From Coturnix japonica (taxonomy: Eukaryota > Chordata > Aves > Galliformes > Phasianidae): DNA of 64,000 nucleotides. Every line of letters starts with the position of its first letter. Position 1 is the stretch's first letter. Shown one piece after another: positions 34,429 through 49,600 of this stretch. The notes beneath the pieces were generated by a model, which had not been told where the DNA came from, made no database searches, and worked only from the letters and a program-made list of their open reading frames with translations. The position numbers were made by a program, and so were the translations under genes. Location: the NCBI RefSeq assembly GCF_001577835.2, contig NC_029516.1:161274384-161338383 (forward strand). Direction: 5' to 3'.

Positions 34429-34623
34429 TTATGCCATATATATGAAGGTGTTGATATCCGACTCATCTCTTCTGATATATTTGTGCTCTATAAGCCATTC
34501 AATTTGCTCTTTTATCATTTTCTTTTGTGGTAAGAACATGTTTTTCAATATTTCTACCAGTTCAGTCTGAAGTTGGGCATTAGTAATTTTCTTCCTCATT
34601 TTCATTATTTGGATGATAGCCTC
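34429..34623 (-). CDS. CUL5: CUL5 exon 19 (neddylation domain, stop)
   Basis: The acceptor is CACCAG. Residues 717-780: EAIIQIMKMRKKITNAQLQT through EHKYIRRDESDINTFIYMA, then TAA at 34429-34431. Lys724 in IMKMRKK is the NEDD8 acceptor of the cullin family. The C terminus is identical to human. Confidence 0.98.
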   Translation of the reverse strand, partial: EAIIQIMKMRKKITNAQLQTELVEILKNMFLPQKKMIKEQIEWLIEHKYIRRDESDINTFIYMA

Positions 34624-37600
34624 CTGGTGGGGAATGAGAGAAAAAACATTCTGAAATGTCTGGTGGAAACCACAAAGCGAACACAGCTTTAACAGGGGAC
34701 TCCTGGTACAGCAAGAAAATATTCTTCCTCAAAAATCAAATATAAGAATTATTTTGCCATCGTAAATACTGCACTTAAGACACACCCCAATTCAAATGAG
34801 GCAAGGCCAACATCTGCTCTTGCTTATATATTCCTGAAGTGAGGGCCAAACCTTTACCCACTTGAAAACAAGACATGCTCTGATTACAGCATTCCACCTT
34901 TGTGAATTACAGCCAGTTGCCCATGTTCATTATCATGATTAAACTTGAGAATAATACAGTACAAAGATCTCCTGTGAGTTTCTATACCCCCATGCTTACA
35001 ACGAAGAACAAAGTAAATAAAAAATGCTAAAAAGAAAACAAATAACACGATAAGAACACGTTTTACTTGCAAGGTCAAACCACGGAGTTTGTTATCTTCC
35101 AGGTTGTGACCAAGAACTCAGTAGAACTCAAACCAAAGGAAACTGCGTACAAAAGGCTAATTTAGGATATGCTCACAGCATGATTGAAGTTATAAATCCA
35201 TGAAGTAAATGGCTTTGAATTTGGCATTAATGAGGTATTAAGTGTAAGCCACAATTCCTAAGCCTAAGTAGATCCTGAACTGTCTTCACAAAGAAGATGA
35301 TAAAGCAACAGAATGGAACACTGACAAGATGCACAAGAAATACAACCTGAGTCAGTGGTGACTCTGAATTTTATATCTAGAGAGTGAGTTAGTCACTAAA
35401 ACCTGGCGTTTGTTCACCTGCCCATTCTCTGAGCAGAAGTCAGGGTGACCTGAGACATACCTTGTGAAATACAAGCTTAGTGTCAGAGTAGCACTTACAA
35501 GGTGTTCTCAGTTGGTAAGCACATGCAGGCATTAACCCTTTGGCTGAAAGAACAGCCAGGGTGTTAACTGAGGTGAAACAGTTTACAGCTTGGCTGTCCT
35601 GGAGTTAAACCTGACTGTAACTACAAACGCACACGCGCACAGAATGAGCTCTTCAGAAAGTATCAGAGCCATAGAGCAGAAGTGCAAGTGGGATTAAAAA
35701 GCATTCATTTCATTCACTGACAATCAGAGGCTGCAATAACACAAGAAAAGAAAAAGAACTGTGATGTTCCTCTGACACACACTTACCTGGGTTCGTAGTA
35801 TCCTTAGCTGGACTATTCCTTCATTCTCCTCTTCCCTCATTCTCTCTGTAGTAAGTTGCAATCGACCAATCAAATTTATCTTGCCCCTTTTCTGAACTTT
35901 AGCATTTTTTCTGAAAAAGTTGCATTGTATAAAAATAAGGCTAAAATACGTTTTCAATTACAGAATTCCTATTAAATTTAAATTACTGCAGCAAGGAGAA
36001 CCATTGTGTATGAGACATTTATAGACTAGAAGCATTGCAGGACTGGGATACCAGCTGACATGTCCAAATTCAATCCCAATTCCTCCATCCAAAAAGCCCA
36101 CTACCAACATCCCAGTGTTAGCACAAAATTCATCAGCTGAAACTGACAGTACTCAACATTGAAAGGTTACCAGCACTATTTTAAAGAATAGACTTCTAGA
36201 GAAATATACTTCAGTTTAGTTACATAACACTAGTGTTCTTCAAAGGAGTTTCTATAACAAAGTTCAGGAAATGGGACAAGTTCATTTTTCATCACATAAA
36301 CTGTCTGTATAGCATTAAAAAATAGAGGGAGAAAACCAGACATCATAGCAGGCATGGCAAAAAGCTGATGGCATTCTTCATTGGTCACCCCCAACACTTC
36401 TGTGCAGCCTGTCTCTTCTGTCATGTGTTCACATCATTTCCCAAAGCTTGTGGTCCTGATGACAGGAACAACTGAACCACCACATCCCCGGGCAAGAAAC
36501 TAAGCCCCAGCAGCACCAGACTTGGCATTTTCCTATATAAAACCTCATGGGCTCATTAGTAACGGGAAGATGGCAGAGCCTCCAATTCTGCACCACATCC
36601 CTACAGGCATTTAAGAAGTTTAACTTCACAGAAATCAGAACTATGCAAACACTTGTCTGAAGGGGCCACTGGCGGTCATCTGCTTTAACCACCTATCAGA
36701 AGCACGACTAGCACTAGAAGTGAAGCAAATATAGGACAGCAAAGCCTAATGAATCTTGACAACTTCCAAGGACGAAGGTTAAAGTGAATTCCTTTAACTA
36801 TAAAAAAGCACATTGTTATTTTCATTTTCAAACATCATCTTACATTAAACTGAACTCCTGGTTCACCGAGAAGAGGGTTCCTTCTGTAAAGTCTTTGGGT
36901 GAATTGACTTGAGGTTCATACAATAAAACCTGACGTTTCAGCTTTGGAAATGCTACAAGAGACTACAGAGAAAAAGGGGGGAAAAAAGAATGAAAATAAA
37001 ACACCAGACTTTCTAAATGGAAACAAGTACTATTTAAGAACATAGCTCACTGATGTGCAGGCTGTAGTGAAGGAACCTTGACTGAAGGTGCTGGAGGGCA
37101 GCACAAAGTCACTAGTAAAGTCAGGGATGGGACACAGCTTAACAAATGTCCTTCTGAAATGAGTTACCACAAGTAAAATAATAAAAAGAAAAAATGCACA
37201 AGCTCACGGCTACAGAAGTAGCGTGTGGTGTTGCCTGATGTACATTATTTCTCTTTTGTGAGCTAAATTATTAAAAGACTGATAGAGGAAATGCTGCATT
37301 GTTTTTAAGCAACACACATTTATCAAGAGTTCCTAGAATTAGACCAGTCCCACTCCACAAACCTCAATCACAACTTTGTGCTTTACGCTGTATATGGTCA
37401 GAAAGATCTTGCTGTTTCCAAAAGCTTACGTTATGTAATTCCAAGCATAGAGAACACATTAATGTAAAGGCTGCGTGTGCTCAACAGTATTACAAGGGGC
37501 CAGGGTTACAATAAGGTTAATTAAGAAATAAGGTGTTCACACTTCAGTTTTGAAGTATTTTCTGACTGCACTTTAAAAATACTATTTCCGTACTTCAGAG

Positions 37601-40600
37601 TGCAAAAAAATTCAGGAAGAAATCTGTTTCGAAAGAAAGTGAAATACCCATAAAGTCCTCCTAAGTTCTGCATCAGGGAGTTCAGTTGCCAGTTTAAGAT
37701 TTTCAAAGCTGATCTTCTCTCGGGGTCTTTGGTTCCACGCAAACAGCACAGCCAGCTGAAATGTTGTTACTTCCAAGTCATACTGACCAACCTCATTCTT
37801 AAACGTTATCTGTGAACAGAATGACAACTCTGCTTGAAAGGTTTTCTGGATAACAAGCTCTGCGCCACTGAAACTGAAGCACCAAAAAGTAGACTTACAA
37901 TTCCATTGGACATGAGGTGGTGCCAGTGCAGTTTTCTACCACTGTGATTCTTTTTATAAAATTCTTCAACTTCGGGGATGAGATCTTCCAGCTCCGTGGG
38001 CAGTGACACAAACACCTTCTCAGAACTACGGGACCAGGCACCAGCATTTAAAATTTTAATATTCACAGAGTCAGCTGTAAGACAATACTGGATTATATGA
38101 AACTGCAAGTAGAGCAGACAGACAAACAGAAGGCATTCTTCTCCTGTTCTAAATACAATTACGAAGGGCTGAATTTTCAGAAACTAGCAAGGTGGCTGCC
38201 TATTAACATACTCCATTTATGGACCACAGACTTTCTACTAGCAATACTGATCAAAAGCTTTGCTTTTTTGTCTTCCCTCTGCAGTGATGCAGCTCTACAG
38301 CTGATGTTGGTAAGCACCACTCAGGGGGTTTCAGCAGCAGCAGCAGCCGGCCCAATGTTGGATGTTCTCAGTGTTTCTCATCAGGGAAATTTATCTCAGA
38401 AATGCAATTTGAATTCTTAACAGTGTGCATCACTCTCTCCTACAGGCAGGTAGAGTACAGTATAAAGCACTCATGAAGAATGATCGGGGCATAAAAGAAG
38501 GGGACAGTTAAAGCATTCATGTGGTTGGAGATGGATTCAAGCCCTACCTTGAATTTAGCTACAATTAGGGAGCCTGTATCTAGAAGAAATACCCAATAAC
38601 TTTCAGAATGATATAGCTCAAATGACAACTGTTAGAAAAGTGAAGTGCAGACATTCCAATCTAGGGGTAGCAGTGCTCTGAAGACTGTTCAACCTGCAGC
38701 TGATACAATTTTTTAACTCAAGGCTCAACAGGATTTTTTAGCAGCACAAGAAACAAAAACCACTAAATCATATGAGAAAACAATACCTGGTAAAGCAAGT
38801 TTATTATTTTTGTGCATTTCTTTGAAGGCCTGGTTCAAGTCTTCAGATACTTTGATATCCTGGAACATTCTAGCCAACTTGTTTACATAGTCTGCTGGCA
38901 TACCTACTTCCTGTATAAACAAACAGAACACTAAAATATGACAACTAAGAATAATAATAAACTCAAAAAAGAAAGAAGAGTGGTAAAGTACACAGACAGC
39001 ATCACTGCATTCTTACAGACTTTGCTGTGATATAAAGGAGTTCTTTTGCATGTATCACAAGTAGTTCCCCTTAAGAGTATATGATGATTGTTTTAATGAA
39101 ATCCAAGTGCTTAAGAACATACGCATGCATTAAGAAATAAATGAATGAAGGCGTTCAAATAATATTCTAATTTACATAAAATTTCACAATTAGACCACCA
39201 AATTATTTACATGCTTAAACAACAAGTACACTGCATTTTGCTCATTTGCATCGGGAAAATATGAAGCCTACAGATACATGAAATATTTTAGAACTATAAT
39301 TATCACTCTTAGGATCAACAATCATCTTAAAAAAAAGAAAAGCTCAGCTGTTCTACTTTCATAAAGTTTCATAATTAAATGGAAGTGTCAGACGACCTGC
39401 ATGGCCTGCTATTTAAAACAGAACCTGCTGAAGCAAGGAGTGGGAATTAAAGAGTTTAAAAGTGAGAAATAACACCACACGCAACAGGAACAGCCAAGTA
39501 GAGGAAGACAAAAGGCTACTTACTCGGAGCCACTCCACCATATTCTCCTCAATTTCACTATCAGCTGATATATCTAATATCAGGCGTCTTGTTAAGTGAG
39601 CTTTGTGATATCGCATGAAAACATCTTTATTCTGTACATATTTAAGTACCAAAAGCTGTCAAAAAAAGATTTTGATATATTTATTTGCACCATTAGACAA
39701 GTCTTTACATGCCCATCTAATGCCCTGTAGACTAAGAAGTAGAAAAAGGCTACTTGAGGGTGACTGAAGAGGACGCATGCTTTGCTATCACAGCCACCAG
39801 CTGTCAATCTTCTATAACGCTGCACCTTCAAATTGATCTTTTGTCAGCCATCAGGAACTTCTCTTAAATCAGAGAAGACACTAACATGAAGCACCCTGTG
39901 TTATTTCCTATACCTATTCCTATATTTTCCAGTTTAAAATGAGCATAGTTTAAAATGGTTGAAGACAACCAACAGGTATGAAACTCTGCATGGTTAACAA
40001 GATACAAACACACATACATAGTGATATAAAACTTTTCCCTACCGCTGCACTTCACATCAGTATTTTTGAAGATCAAGGCCTTAACCCACAAATACACCAA
40101 CCAAATTAATTCCTCAGACGAATCAAGTAAAAGAAAGCAAGAACATACCACTTCTTTAAGCTTTGCTTCAATTTCTTCAGAGGTTAATTTTTTGCTTAGT
40201 GGTGTTTTTCTTAGCAACATGTCACAGTAATTAGCAAGAAGCTCAGGGCATTTGGATTCAGGCTGTGTTTTCAATCCAACACTAAATAAAGAAAGAACAA
40301 CATATCTTCAAACGAAGAGAATCTTGTTATTCTGGAGCACTCACACTGCGAACAAGACAGACCAAGCACTCCCCTTGGCAGGGCCTTAGTGGAACAAGGG
40401 AATTCAACACTAATGAAAAACCAGGGGCAACTCATTTTTCCTCTCAGAAGAATAAATACTATTAAGCATTTTCAGACAGCTTCTACAGCTTGATCATTCC
40501 AACTGCTTTTCATTTCAGAACTCTGCAAGTACAATTACATTCAAATTGTAGTTTTAATCAAACAAATATTGCATGGTAGTGAGTATTCCAGCAAAGACTG

Positions 40601-43600
40601 AGCAGATACCATAGCAAAATATTTCACTCATCAGTACGGCCTCTTGACAGCTCTTAAGAACAGCTTCCTGCAGCACGTGTTGCAAAAGGCAAAACCTGAC
40701 ACACCTACTGTGTAGCAACACAATGAAATTATTTCATAGGAGGCAAAAACAGCAGGATAACAGCTGGGAGATTTAATACAGTTTGCAGTTGAACAAGGAG
40801 ATGCTACAGTATACAGACTGAGGTTCTTCAAAAGCCCTGCGATCACAAGGTTGCATTCTGAACCTGCAACTACTGTTGAATTAAACTGTTCCTAATATCA
40901 GGTGGCACCAACTTGTTTTCTAGTTTCAAACTGCTGCCCAACATTCTCTCCAATAGATTCCTTACGAAAAATAAAGGCAGTGAGCAACACTGCAGCTAGG
41001 AAGCCTTGGGGATGCTCAGGAATCCAGTGCTCGTGCTCATTCTCTCACCCTTACCATCTACAGTAGATGCATATTAAAAGAGACTTTTAAGCTTGGGAAA
41101 TAGAATGCTGAACAGAAGACCACTGCCATCACAGTGGTCACTAAGAGATCACTAGATAAACTTAGCTTTTAGGAGCCAAATACAGGCACTGATTTGCATA
41201 CTCCCATGGGAAATCTAAACACAGACATAGAAAAAACTCCACCTTGCCTACATCTTTACAAAGTATGCAAAGCAGGGATCCAGCCCGTTGTGAGGGTGTT
41301 CTTCCAGGAATAAAACCAACAAGGCTAATCCCCATCCTGCATTACTATTAGTCCAAAAGCAAAAAGCATTAAGAACCACATGCCATCTAGACACAGCCCT
41401 AAACATCCCTGCTTGAGCAGGGCTTGGGCCAGAGGGATCCAGAGCTCCCTGCCAACCTCACCCATTGTGTGACTCCATGAACAGAAATACTGGACAGGCT
41501 TCAATACCTACGCTACTCCCAACTCACAGGTGCTAAATAATAAACTCTTAGAAACAGAGCTTCATTATTCCTTTTTCCTAGGAAAAAGTTAAATTGATTA
41601 TTTATCAGGAAAAATGAGACACGATCAATGGAAATAGGAAAAATACAGGCTTTATCTGCACTAATAAAAGCGCAGAGAATCATTTCAACTTGCACAAGTG
41701 TCTCATGAGACAGCAGACAATAATCCAGGAAGGATTAAACAGTAGTAATAATCCAGGAAGGCGTTAGTAAATTCAACTAACAAACTCACATTAAAGTTTA
41801 TATGGCTTACCCTTTTTGCTTCAATGGCAATTCAAGTTTAAATATTGTAGCATCATTCACAACTGCTTTGTATGCCTAAAATAAATAAATACAGATAATC
41901 AGTGCTTCAATTTCTCTCAATAAGTGAATCACAAAAGTTTTATCTGCCTTTTTAGGTTACCACAGAAGAAATTAATTTAGTTCTTCTATTAGCTCAAAGA
42001 CTGCAGATTGGTTTTCAGTATGAGAGTTCAAATCCTATGACTCAGTTTTCCATTAACTGATGTTTTACATTCTCCTTTTTTCTCTTAACACACCACCTTG
42101 AGCAACAACTTAAAGGGAAGGAATTGCGTGGAATGGGTTGCATACCTGAAGTTGTATGACTACATCCAAATACACAATAAATTCTAAACATAAATAAATC
42201 ACTGAATCAATGTTAAAATTTTCAGGTACTCAAAAATCAATCATCTTTTAATCAACAAAGCTACACACAAATGGAACTTGATGCATTATTACACAACAAA
42301 TTTGAACCAAAGCAGTTGTTACTAAGTAACACCAACTTTCAGTCCACATATTTATCAGAGTAGAGCAACTTCTAGATTTACCAGTGTGTGGTCACAAGGA
42401 TTTCAGAGGCATCATAATATTGCTTTCAACGATTCTTAAAAAGCTGAAAACAAGCAATGAGTAGAAACACACACCTTATCTCTTGCAGTAAGAAATCTTG
42501 GATCATCTTGAAAAGCTTCTTTAACCAATTTACTAAATCGATTAAACAGTGTAAGCAATTGCTCTACGTACTTCTCAGAATCCTAAAGGTCAAGAGAGAG
42601 CAAACAAATTAAAAAGCAGATTTCATGGAAGTTAGTGTGAGCTCACATATAATCTCTCATATTACATATGATTCTCTCATCTATAACCACATAGCCTCCC
42701 CAGGGCTATGAAGGAGCAACCCATTTTTATTCCCTGTACCCAAGAGTTTTATAGCACGTAGGCTATAAAACACACAGACTTTCAAGATAATGTTTCCTAC
42801 ATACAAAAATAAATGCAGAGAGAAACAAAATGTAAGTTTTAAATACTGTTCAATAGCTTCCAGATGAAAAAAGTGTTTCCAAAAGAGCAACAAAATGAAC
42901 ATCCTAATTGCTGTACATACCCAGGCTCCCTAGACCCAGAGAAAAAGATGGTAAGAAGCTGGAAAAGACTGGTGGAAAGCAAACCTTATAAAATTCCCAC
43001 ACTTAGAGCCATACCCAGATTGACAGTGGAAAGCGTATCTCAAATTTCATCAGGAAGCTAGAACCTGGATAAAACTGATTACACCTATTTAATCCTAGCA
43101 TATAATTAAGTATCCAGTCCACTTCATGTACAACCTTTTATTTGCTATAAATTTACCGCTTAAAGAAACAACTGAAAATGCTAGGAATAAAAAATAAATA
43201 AATACATTTCTAAGGATATTGCAAAGTTTCTTGCTTAGGCCAAGAACCTTCAAAAACTATGTCAACTCATGCATGACCATTCAACTACAGCATACAACAA
43301 ACAGGCAGCTTTGTTTGTTTTTTAAAAGCAAAACACTTACAGTAGTAATAGTTTCAGCAGCTGCTACCATATCCGCGAGTCCAGCACTAACAATATGTTC
43401 TTCCAAGTCTTTCAACATGGGCTCTATCCCATTTGGAACTTTATCCATCAGTGAAAACATTAAATGCAACTCTGAAAGATACAAATACTGATAAAGTCAC
43501 TGGTCAAAAACCTTTCTTAAAAAAATAACAAGAACAACACACAGAAGTGCTGCACTTAAGGATATCTCAAGTAGGAAACTGACTGCGTAAGGAACAGATA

Positions 43601-46600
43601 ATTCAGTTAATCTACTAAGAAGGAAAAATGCTTTGAAGACTATTATGCCTGACCCCACAGGGATATTCCTCTAAAGTTGAAAAGAAGTATCTGTCATAAG
43701 GTAACACTTGCTTATGCACCTAATGTAAAGCTGAATTTAAAAAAAACAATGAAGTCAGCAGCAATTTCGATTAAATCCAGGTTCTCTGCATAAATGCCTT
43801 AAACCCTTGCCAAAAAAGGACCTCTTTCAGCTGCAAGTCTACAAGAGTTTGTGTATGAAATCATATGGATTCAAGACTTCTCTTTCAAAATTAAAGTCAA
43901 ACAGAGCTCCCTTTGTGTGTCTTCAAGTATAATCTACAAAGTTTGATCTAAGCGTACCAAAGTCTCAAGCAGTTTAACTGACCAGGATAGAGAACTTTTT
44001 CCTTTCTTTATCCCCAGAGAGTTCTTCTGAAAGTTACCAGTTGGAAAACGTGAAAAACTCATGCAGTTTATCTTCTTTTTGAGAAGTCATTTCAACATTA
44101 CAAGAAAATTAATATGTACTGAGCCAGCAACAATCACCCCCAGAAAACTGGCCACAGCAAAACACCTGGGTTAAGCTAATTTTAGAGAGGCCAGAGAGAG
44201 ACAGACTAAACATAGCCAAGTTTGCTTGTCGAAGGAGAACAAACTGGTTGTGGATTCTGAATCTTTTTTGGATGGAAAAAAAAAAAAAGATAGATTTGCT
44301 TAGTTTCTCAATCTCACATCTACTGTAAGGGAAGACAGAAGAGGCTCTGCTTATGTTCTCTCCTCTGCAATACTTTCGTCAGCAACACCTGCAGGATACT
44401 ATCACCACAGGGGATGAAACATTACTTTTATATTCCAACAACTGCTGCAGAACCAAACAGGAAAGCCCCAAACCTCTGAGAACGTCACAGCACAAATTAA
44501 GGAATGAAAGCCACCAACAACCTTCAAGAAAAGCTTGTGCTGCAACCAGAGACGACTCAGAATGGGCAAACCAACAGAACTTCACTAATCAGGAACAAAT
44601 TAAGTACAAGTACCCAGTGCAATTCAGATGTGCTGTAGGTGGTGGCAACACTGCGCTACGCAGGGCAAATCCAAAAAGCTCACTCAACTTTCATTTGATC
44701 TTTTCATCTGTACTTCAAAACAAGGTGGGAGCAGGGAAGAGACATGAGAGAAGAAAAGGGTGGGAAGGAAAAGCTATAGCAAAGGGCACTACTTTGTGCT
44801 AATGTAAGACAGCGATGGTAGGAATAAGCTGAAGGAAAACAAAACAAAATCAGTGCTCTTTCAGAATATCTGAGGAAGACTTCAGAGTCTCCAGAGACAC
44901 ATTTCAAATCTAGAAGAAAAAGGAACATTTTAAGGAAGCATCTCTCAGAATGCATGTGTTATGAAAACAAAAGGTAAAAATATATTGTCATTGTTGGAGG
45001 CAAGTAAACTACTTCCACAAAATCCAGGCCTCCCATCCTTAATTCTACAAGCAAAAGGACACTAAGATGGTTCTGAGGCATTTCCAAGACATGACATCTT
45101 TGATACATTTTAGACAGAAAACATTATGCACTGCTTCCTTTGCAAAACACATAAATAACAAATACATGTTACAGAGTATTTTACAGCAGTGCCCAGCTCA
45201 CAGCCACAAGCCCAGCCCATCTGTGTCTGACACTGATCAATAAAGACAAAAGTCAACAAGTTTTCTGAGGCAATTAACATTAGAAAGACACACACAAGCA
45301 AAGAATATAGCAAAGGATAGTATCAGACATATGTGTATGTTACTATGTATAGTCTTTAAATGTTTAATCATCTGCAACTGAATGCTTCACTAAAGCACTT
45401 TAAACATCACAACTTAGGTCTAGGAAAAAAAGAGAGAGATGCTTGAACTCTTATACAGCAAACATAAACAGACGTACTTTGTAACCACCACAGGGCAGAG
45501 GCAGCCAAAAGGAAAGAAGACTGTGGGAAAACTTCACCAGATTTCTAAAGAAAAAAGTGCTTTGGATACTGTAGATGAAAATCTTCTGGAGCTCTTCATT
45601 TAGATAAACCTCTGCATCCTCCCAAAGGCCGTAACCTATACTCACATGAAACCCGTAGCTTTCTAGATTTAGCTTTGGATTTCTGCCAGAACTCACGCTG
45701 CTACAGAAGCAGATCAGCACGACATAGTTTTGAGGGCAAATGTTCTCTGAAGTGCTACCTTCACCAATATTTCCTACACTATTTTAAGGTTTTTTTAAAT
45801 AACTGTTTTCATATTTGCACAGAAGTGAAAACATCATACAGATATTAAAAAATATTCCTTGTCTGCAGGACACTGAGCCTTCAAAAAAGGAATGATCATG
45901 TGATTTTGGCTTTATTTATGACATTTTAAGGATTCATCTAGTTCATTTTATCATATCACAGGACTACTCAAAACTTTTGAATGTGAACCTCCCAATTTCT
46001 GGCAGCGGAGCTGAAACACCTCTTGAAAACTTTACAAAGGCACAGAGCTAACCTGCAGTATTCACAGTCACAAACAATTGCAGAGATTTCGTTCACCGAC
46101 CCATTGGTCCTGCAACAATAGCTAGAATAAGAAAAATATCTCTGCTTTGCAGAAAAAAAGCTTTAAAAAGATATTTCACTTCTTTTTGGGTGGAGGGGGG
46201 AGATGAGACATCATGACACTACACATCTGACCTACTCGAATCAAGAAATGACACACATGCTAAAATCAGTCAGTCAACATGAAGAAAATAAGCTGTAGGA
46301 AGAACAAGGAAAATAATTAAGAATAATTAAGAATAATTAATTAAGAATAATTAAGAAGTTAAATGAAAGGAGATATGAAATATTTAATTCAAGTAAGATA
46401 AGAGCTTATTCAAGTTAGGGTACTGTACACACAGATTTCAGAAGTGATATTAAAAAACACCAACAATCATTTTTGTGGGATAAGCTCCCTACACAGACTA
46501 ACATTCTATCCATGAGGCTCTGCCACTATCTATTAAAAACAGTAATATGATCTACCAACAGATCTATTTTTACGCAGTCGGCGCTGAGTTCATCCCGCAC

Positions 46601-49600
46601 TGCTCCTGAAGCTTCACTTACTTTCTGTTTCATTTCGTTTGATCATGCCTTGGCATTCAGCTAAAATCGTCTCTTTAAAAGATGTCACCAGGGCATTGAC
46701 ACAGCACTCCATCAGCTGAAACGCAGTAAACACAGAATTAGCTCGTTTACCCTTTAAAGTCTCATCAGTCTCAAGTTTCCTGTGATGCAAATCTAGACTG
46801 TTCTCAGCACTTATGTTGTATAAAATAATTAATAATATGAATTAATTAATTCACAGGAGTAGGTTCACTTTTAAGAAAGTCTATACATGAAACCACATTT
46901 CTTTAAGATGCGAAGGTTAGTAAATGTGATAAGAACACTTCTGAGCTAGTAATCAGCTTAATATTTCTACTGTCTTTTTCCCCTCAAGGGAGCCATCGCT
47001 TTTGGAACACCAACTACCCTACTTAGTTTCCAAGTATACAATCAAGAGCTAAGAATAGTTCTCATTCCAGCATACCCTATTTGGACCAGGCTGGGTGGCT
47101 CAAACAAGACACTACAGCTAGATCTAGCACAGAAACTGCTTGCACATGTCCAGACCATTTCTCTTTTGTCAGCCTCTTCATACAAGTTATAGCTATACAA
47201 AATGAATGATTTACAACATAACACAAGACATAAAATAAATTTTCATCAACTGCAGTAAATTCAGATTTAAGGGGTATTTATTTAAAATAACCTGTTTCCT
47301 GAACTGATTCCAACATAGGCAATTATGAACTACACATTGCTGTTAAATCTTCCTCCAGAGCCTGAACTGTGTGAAATATTGCTCAACTGGGGGAAAAGGG
47401 TCACGAGCAGAACATGAAAAATGGTCATATTTCAGCCTAAGAGGAAATCTAGAAGAGTTTTAATGAAATTTTCATTGCTCCTTCTGATTGCAGTGAGCTG
47501 TAACATTTTCAGGTACTCTAAATGAACCTTCAGACACTCTTCACCCACTAGACCGGGGTACTTGTTTTCAAACAACTTCACCCACTGTTAAGCGTAGAAA
47601 AAATAAAACCCTGACTCAAAATGAATGAGCAAAAATGCATTTGAATGAAAACCAACTCTTCAATTTGAACTTTAATCTACAGTTACAATTAAAATATCTG
47701 TAGAAATTGTAAATTGTCAGATTATAAATTCAGGTTCTCACAAGAAAAGAACACAGTTGGTAATTCTTAAAAAGATAACAATATCGTAACAGCTTACTGC
47801 ATTCTAACACACAGAAATGACAACTCATGGCTAACAATAACATGTAAAACACAGGATATGGCCATTTTTCTACACGCTGTACTTACTGCTTCCACAGAGT
47901 TGCATTCACGTCTTGTTTCTAAATATCGTAGTGCTCTTTTCTCTTCTTCCTTTAGTTTAGCATCTGCCTGTGCAGAAGTAGAACAGCCATCATTTTAAGC
48001 ACCGACATTTCCAGAAAAAAATGACAGCAGAATTTGTACTTACATATTTCATATAATTCTGTACACCATTTTGTTGTAAATAAGAAGGAGCTTGTGTTCT
48101 ATAAAACCTCTCTGTTGAATCCAAATACGCCTTTTCAAAGTTATCTCGATAAATCTGAAGTTTATCTTCAGGATTAGAACAAAGGTTAACTGCAAAGAGA
48201 AAGTTTAAACTTAATTCCTGGAAATACGTGTGGCTAACAATAAGCAAGTCTCTCTCATTGAAGTAAGTTTCATATTTAAAGGTTGCAGTGAACAATTTGA
48301 TGCATCCTGCAAAGGTACTCTGAATTCAAGATAACCAATTGTCCAATCTTTACTCCAAAAAGACTTAGATTAACTGCAGACAAGCAGAAAAACAGGCTGC
48401 AAGGCCTGAAAAGGCAGGTGATGAAGTGGCACAGAAGTTTTGTTTAGCAAAGAAGAGTAGCAGTCTCAGATGCAGCCTGCTTAGTGCTTCTTCAAACTGC
48501 CTGATGAATCAGAAACAGTATGGAAAATCGCACAGGTGTAAGGTTACTTCTGCAACCTTGAAACATCAAGCAGTTTGCTTCTTAACAATATTGATTTTAC
48601 AGAAAATGATACATAGCAAAATCACCTAGAAGTTAAGGATACTTTGAACATAATTTGATCGGTATCACATACCAATAATGACAAAATCCAAACAAAATGC
48701 TGAGATAATCATTCCAAACCCACCACCACAACTGTCAGCTCCTATGATGAAAACTCATTGACTTTAGTAAGGACGCAAGACATCAGTCTGTGTAAGACAT
48801 ACCATACGATTCTCGAACTCCAATAACAAGCTGAGAGTCAAAAGCTTCTCCTAGTCTTTCAGCATGAACCAGCTTCATTGCACTGTCCTGAAGTCTATTT
48901 TTTATATTTGAAAATATGGATTCATTCCATGTATCCAGCATGAGCTGCACAACAGGAAGAAAAAAAAAACTCTGTCAGAAAGGTGTATGCAGATCTAAGT
49001 TCGTCCGAAGAAATACAAGATATCAAAAACAGAAATAAAGCAAATGATAATGCAGTTTTCAGGTTATGTAACACGAAGAGCAAGTTCTGTGGTAGTTACA
49101 GAGGTAATATTCAGCTTATACGCTAAGCTTACTTTATAAAACTGGACAGCGAGGGGATGCAGTGATCATTTGATTCAGATATCACATCATCCTGTATTTT
49201 TCCCTGTATTACTTCTATAGTATTCAATTGTTCTTTGCTATTTCTGTATTCAACAGTTTTCAACAATCAGCCAGGTAACATTCCCAGCACTGGGATGTGT
49301 CAGCAGTTACAACAGCAGGGGCTGTTTTAACAACAGCTGAGCATTTGGCAGGCTCAGTCTCCACAACTACAATTCAACACGGTACTTACATAAAGGAAAA
49401 AAAAGAGAAAAAGAAAGATGTTTTTGGATTGCATTTCCCCAACATAAAAGTTCAACGTGCAAGCAAAGCATATTCATCGTGTATCTTCAAACATGGCAAT
49501 AACTACTCTGAATGCTCTTTAAGCACACCCATCATCAGTCTGCACTAGCAGAGGAAAGGAAGTCTGAATTGTGAAACATACAGATTTGAACTCTGCCTCA

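Noticed and set aside
44353-44802. A 149-codon + strand open frame in CUL5 intron 9
   Set aside because: No family resemblance, no splice or promoter context, and within an intron of an intact gene; probably chance.
46821-46856. AT-rich palindrome-like stretch (AATTAATAATATGAATTAAT)
   Set aside because: Simple AT-rich intron sequence; no evidence of a structured RNA or element end.
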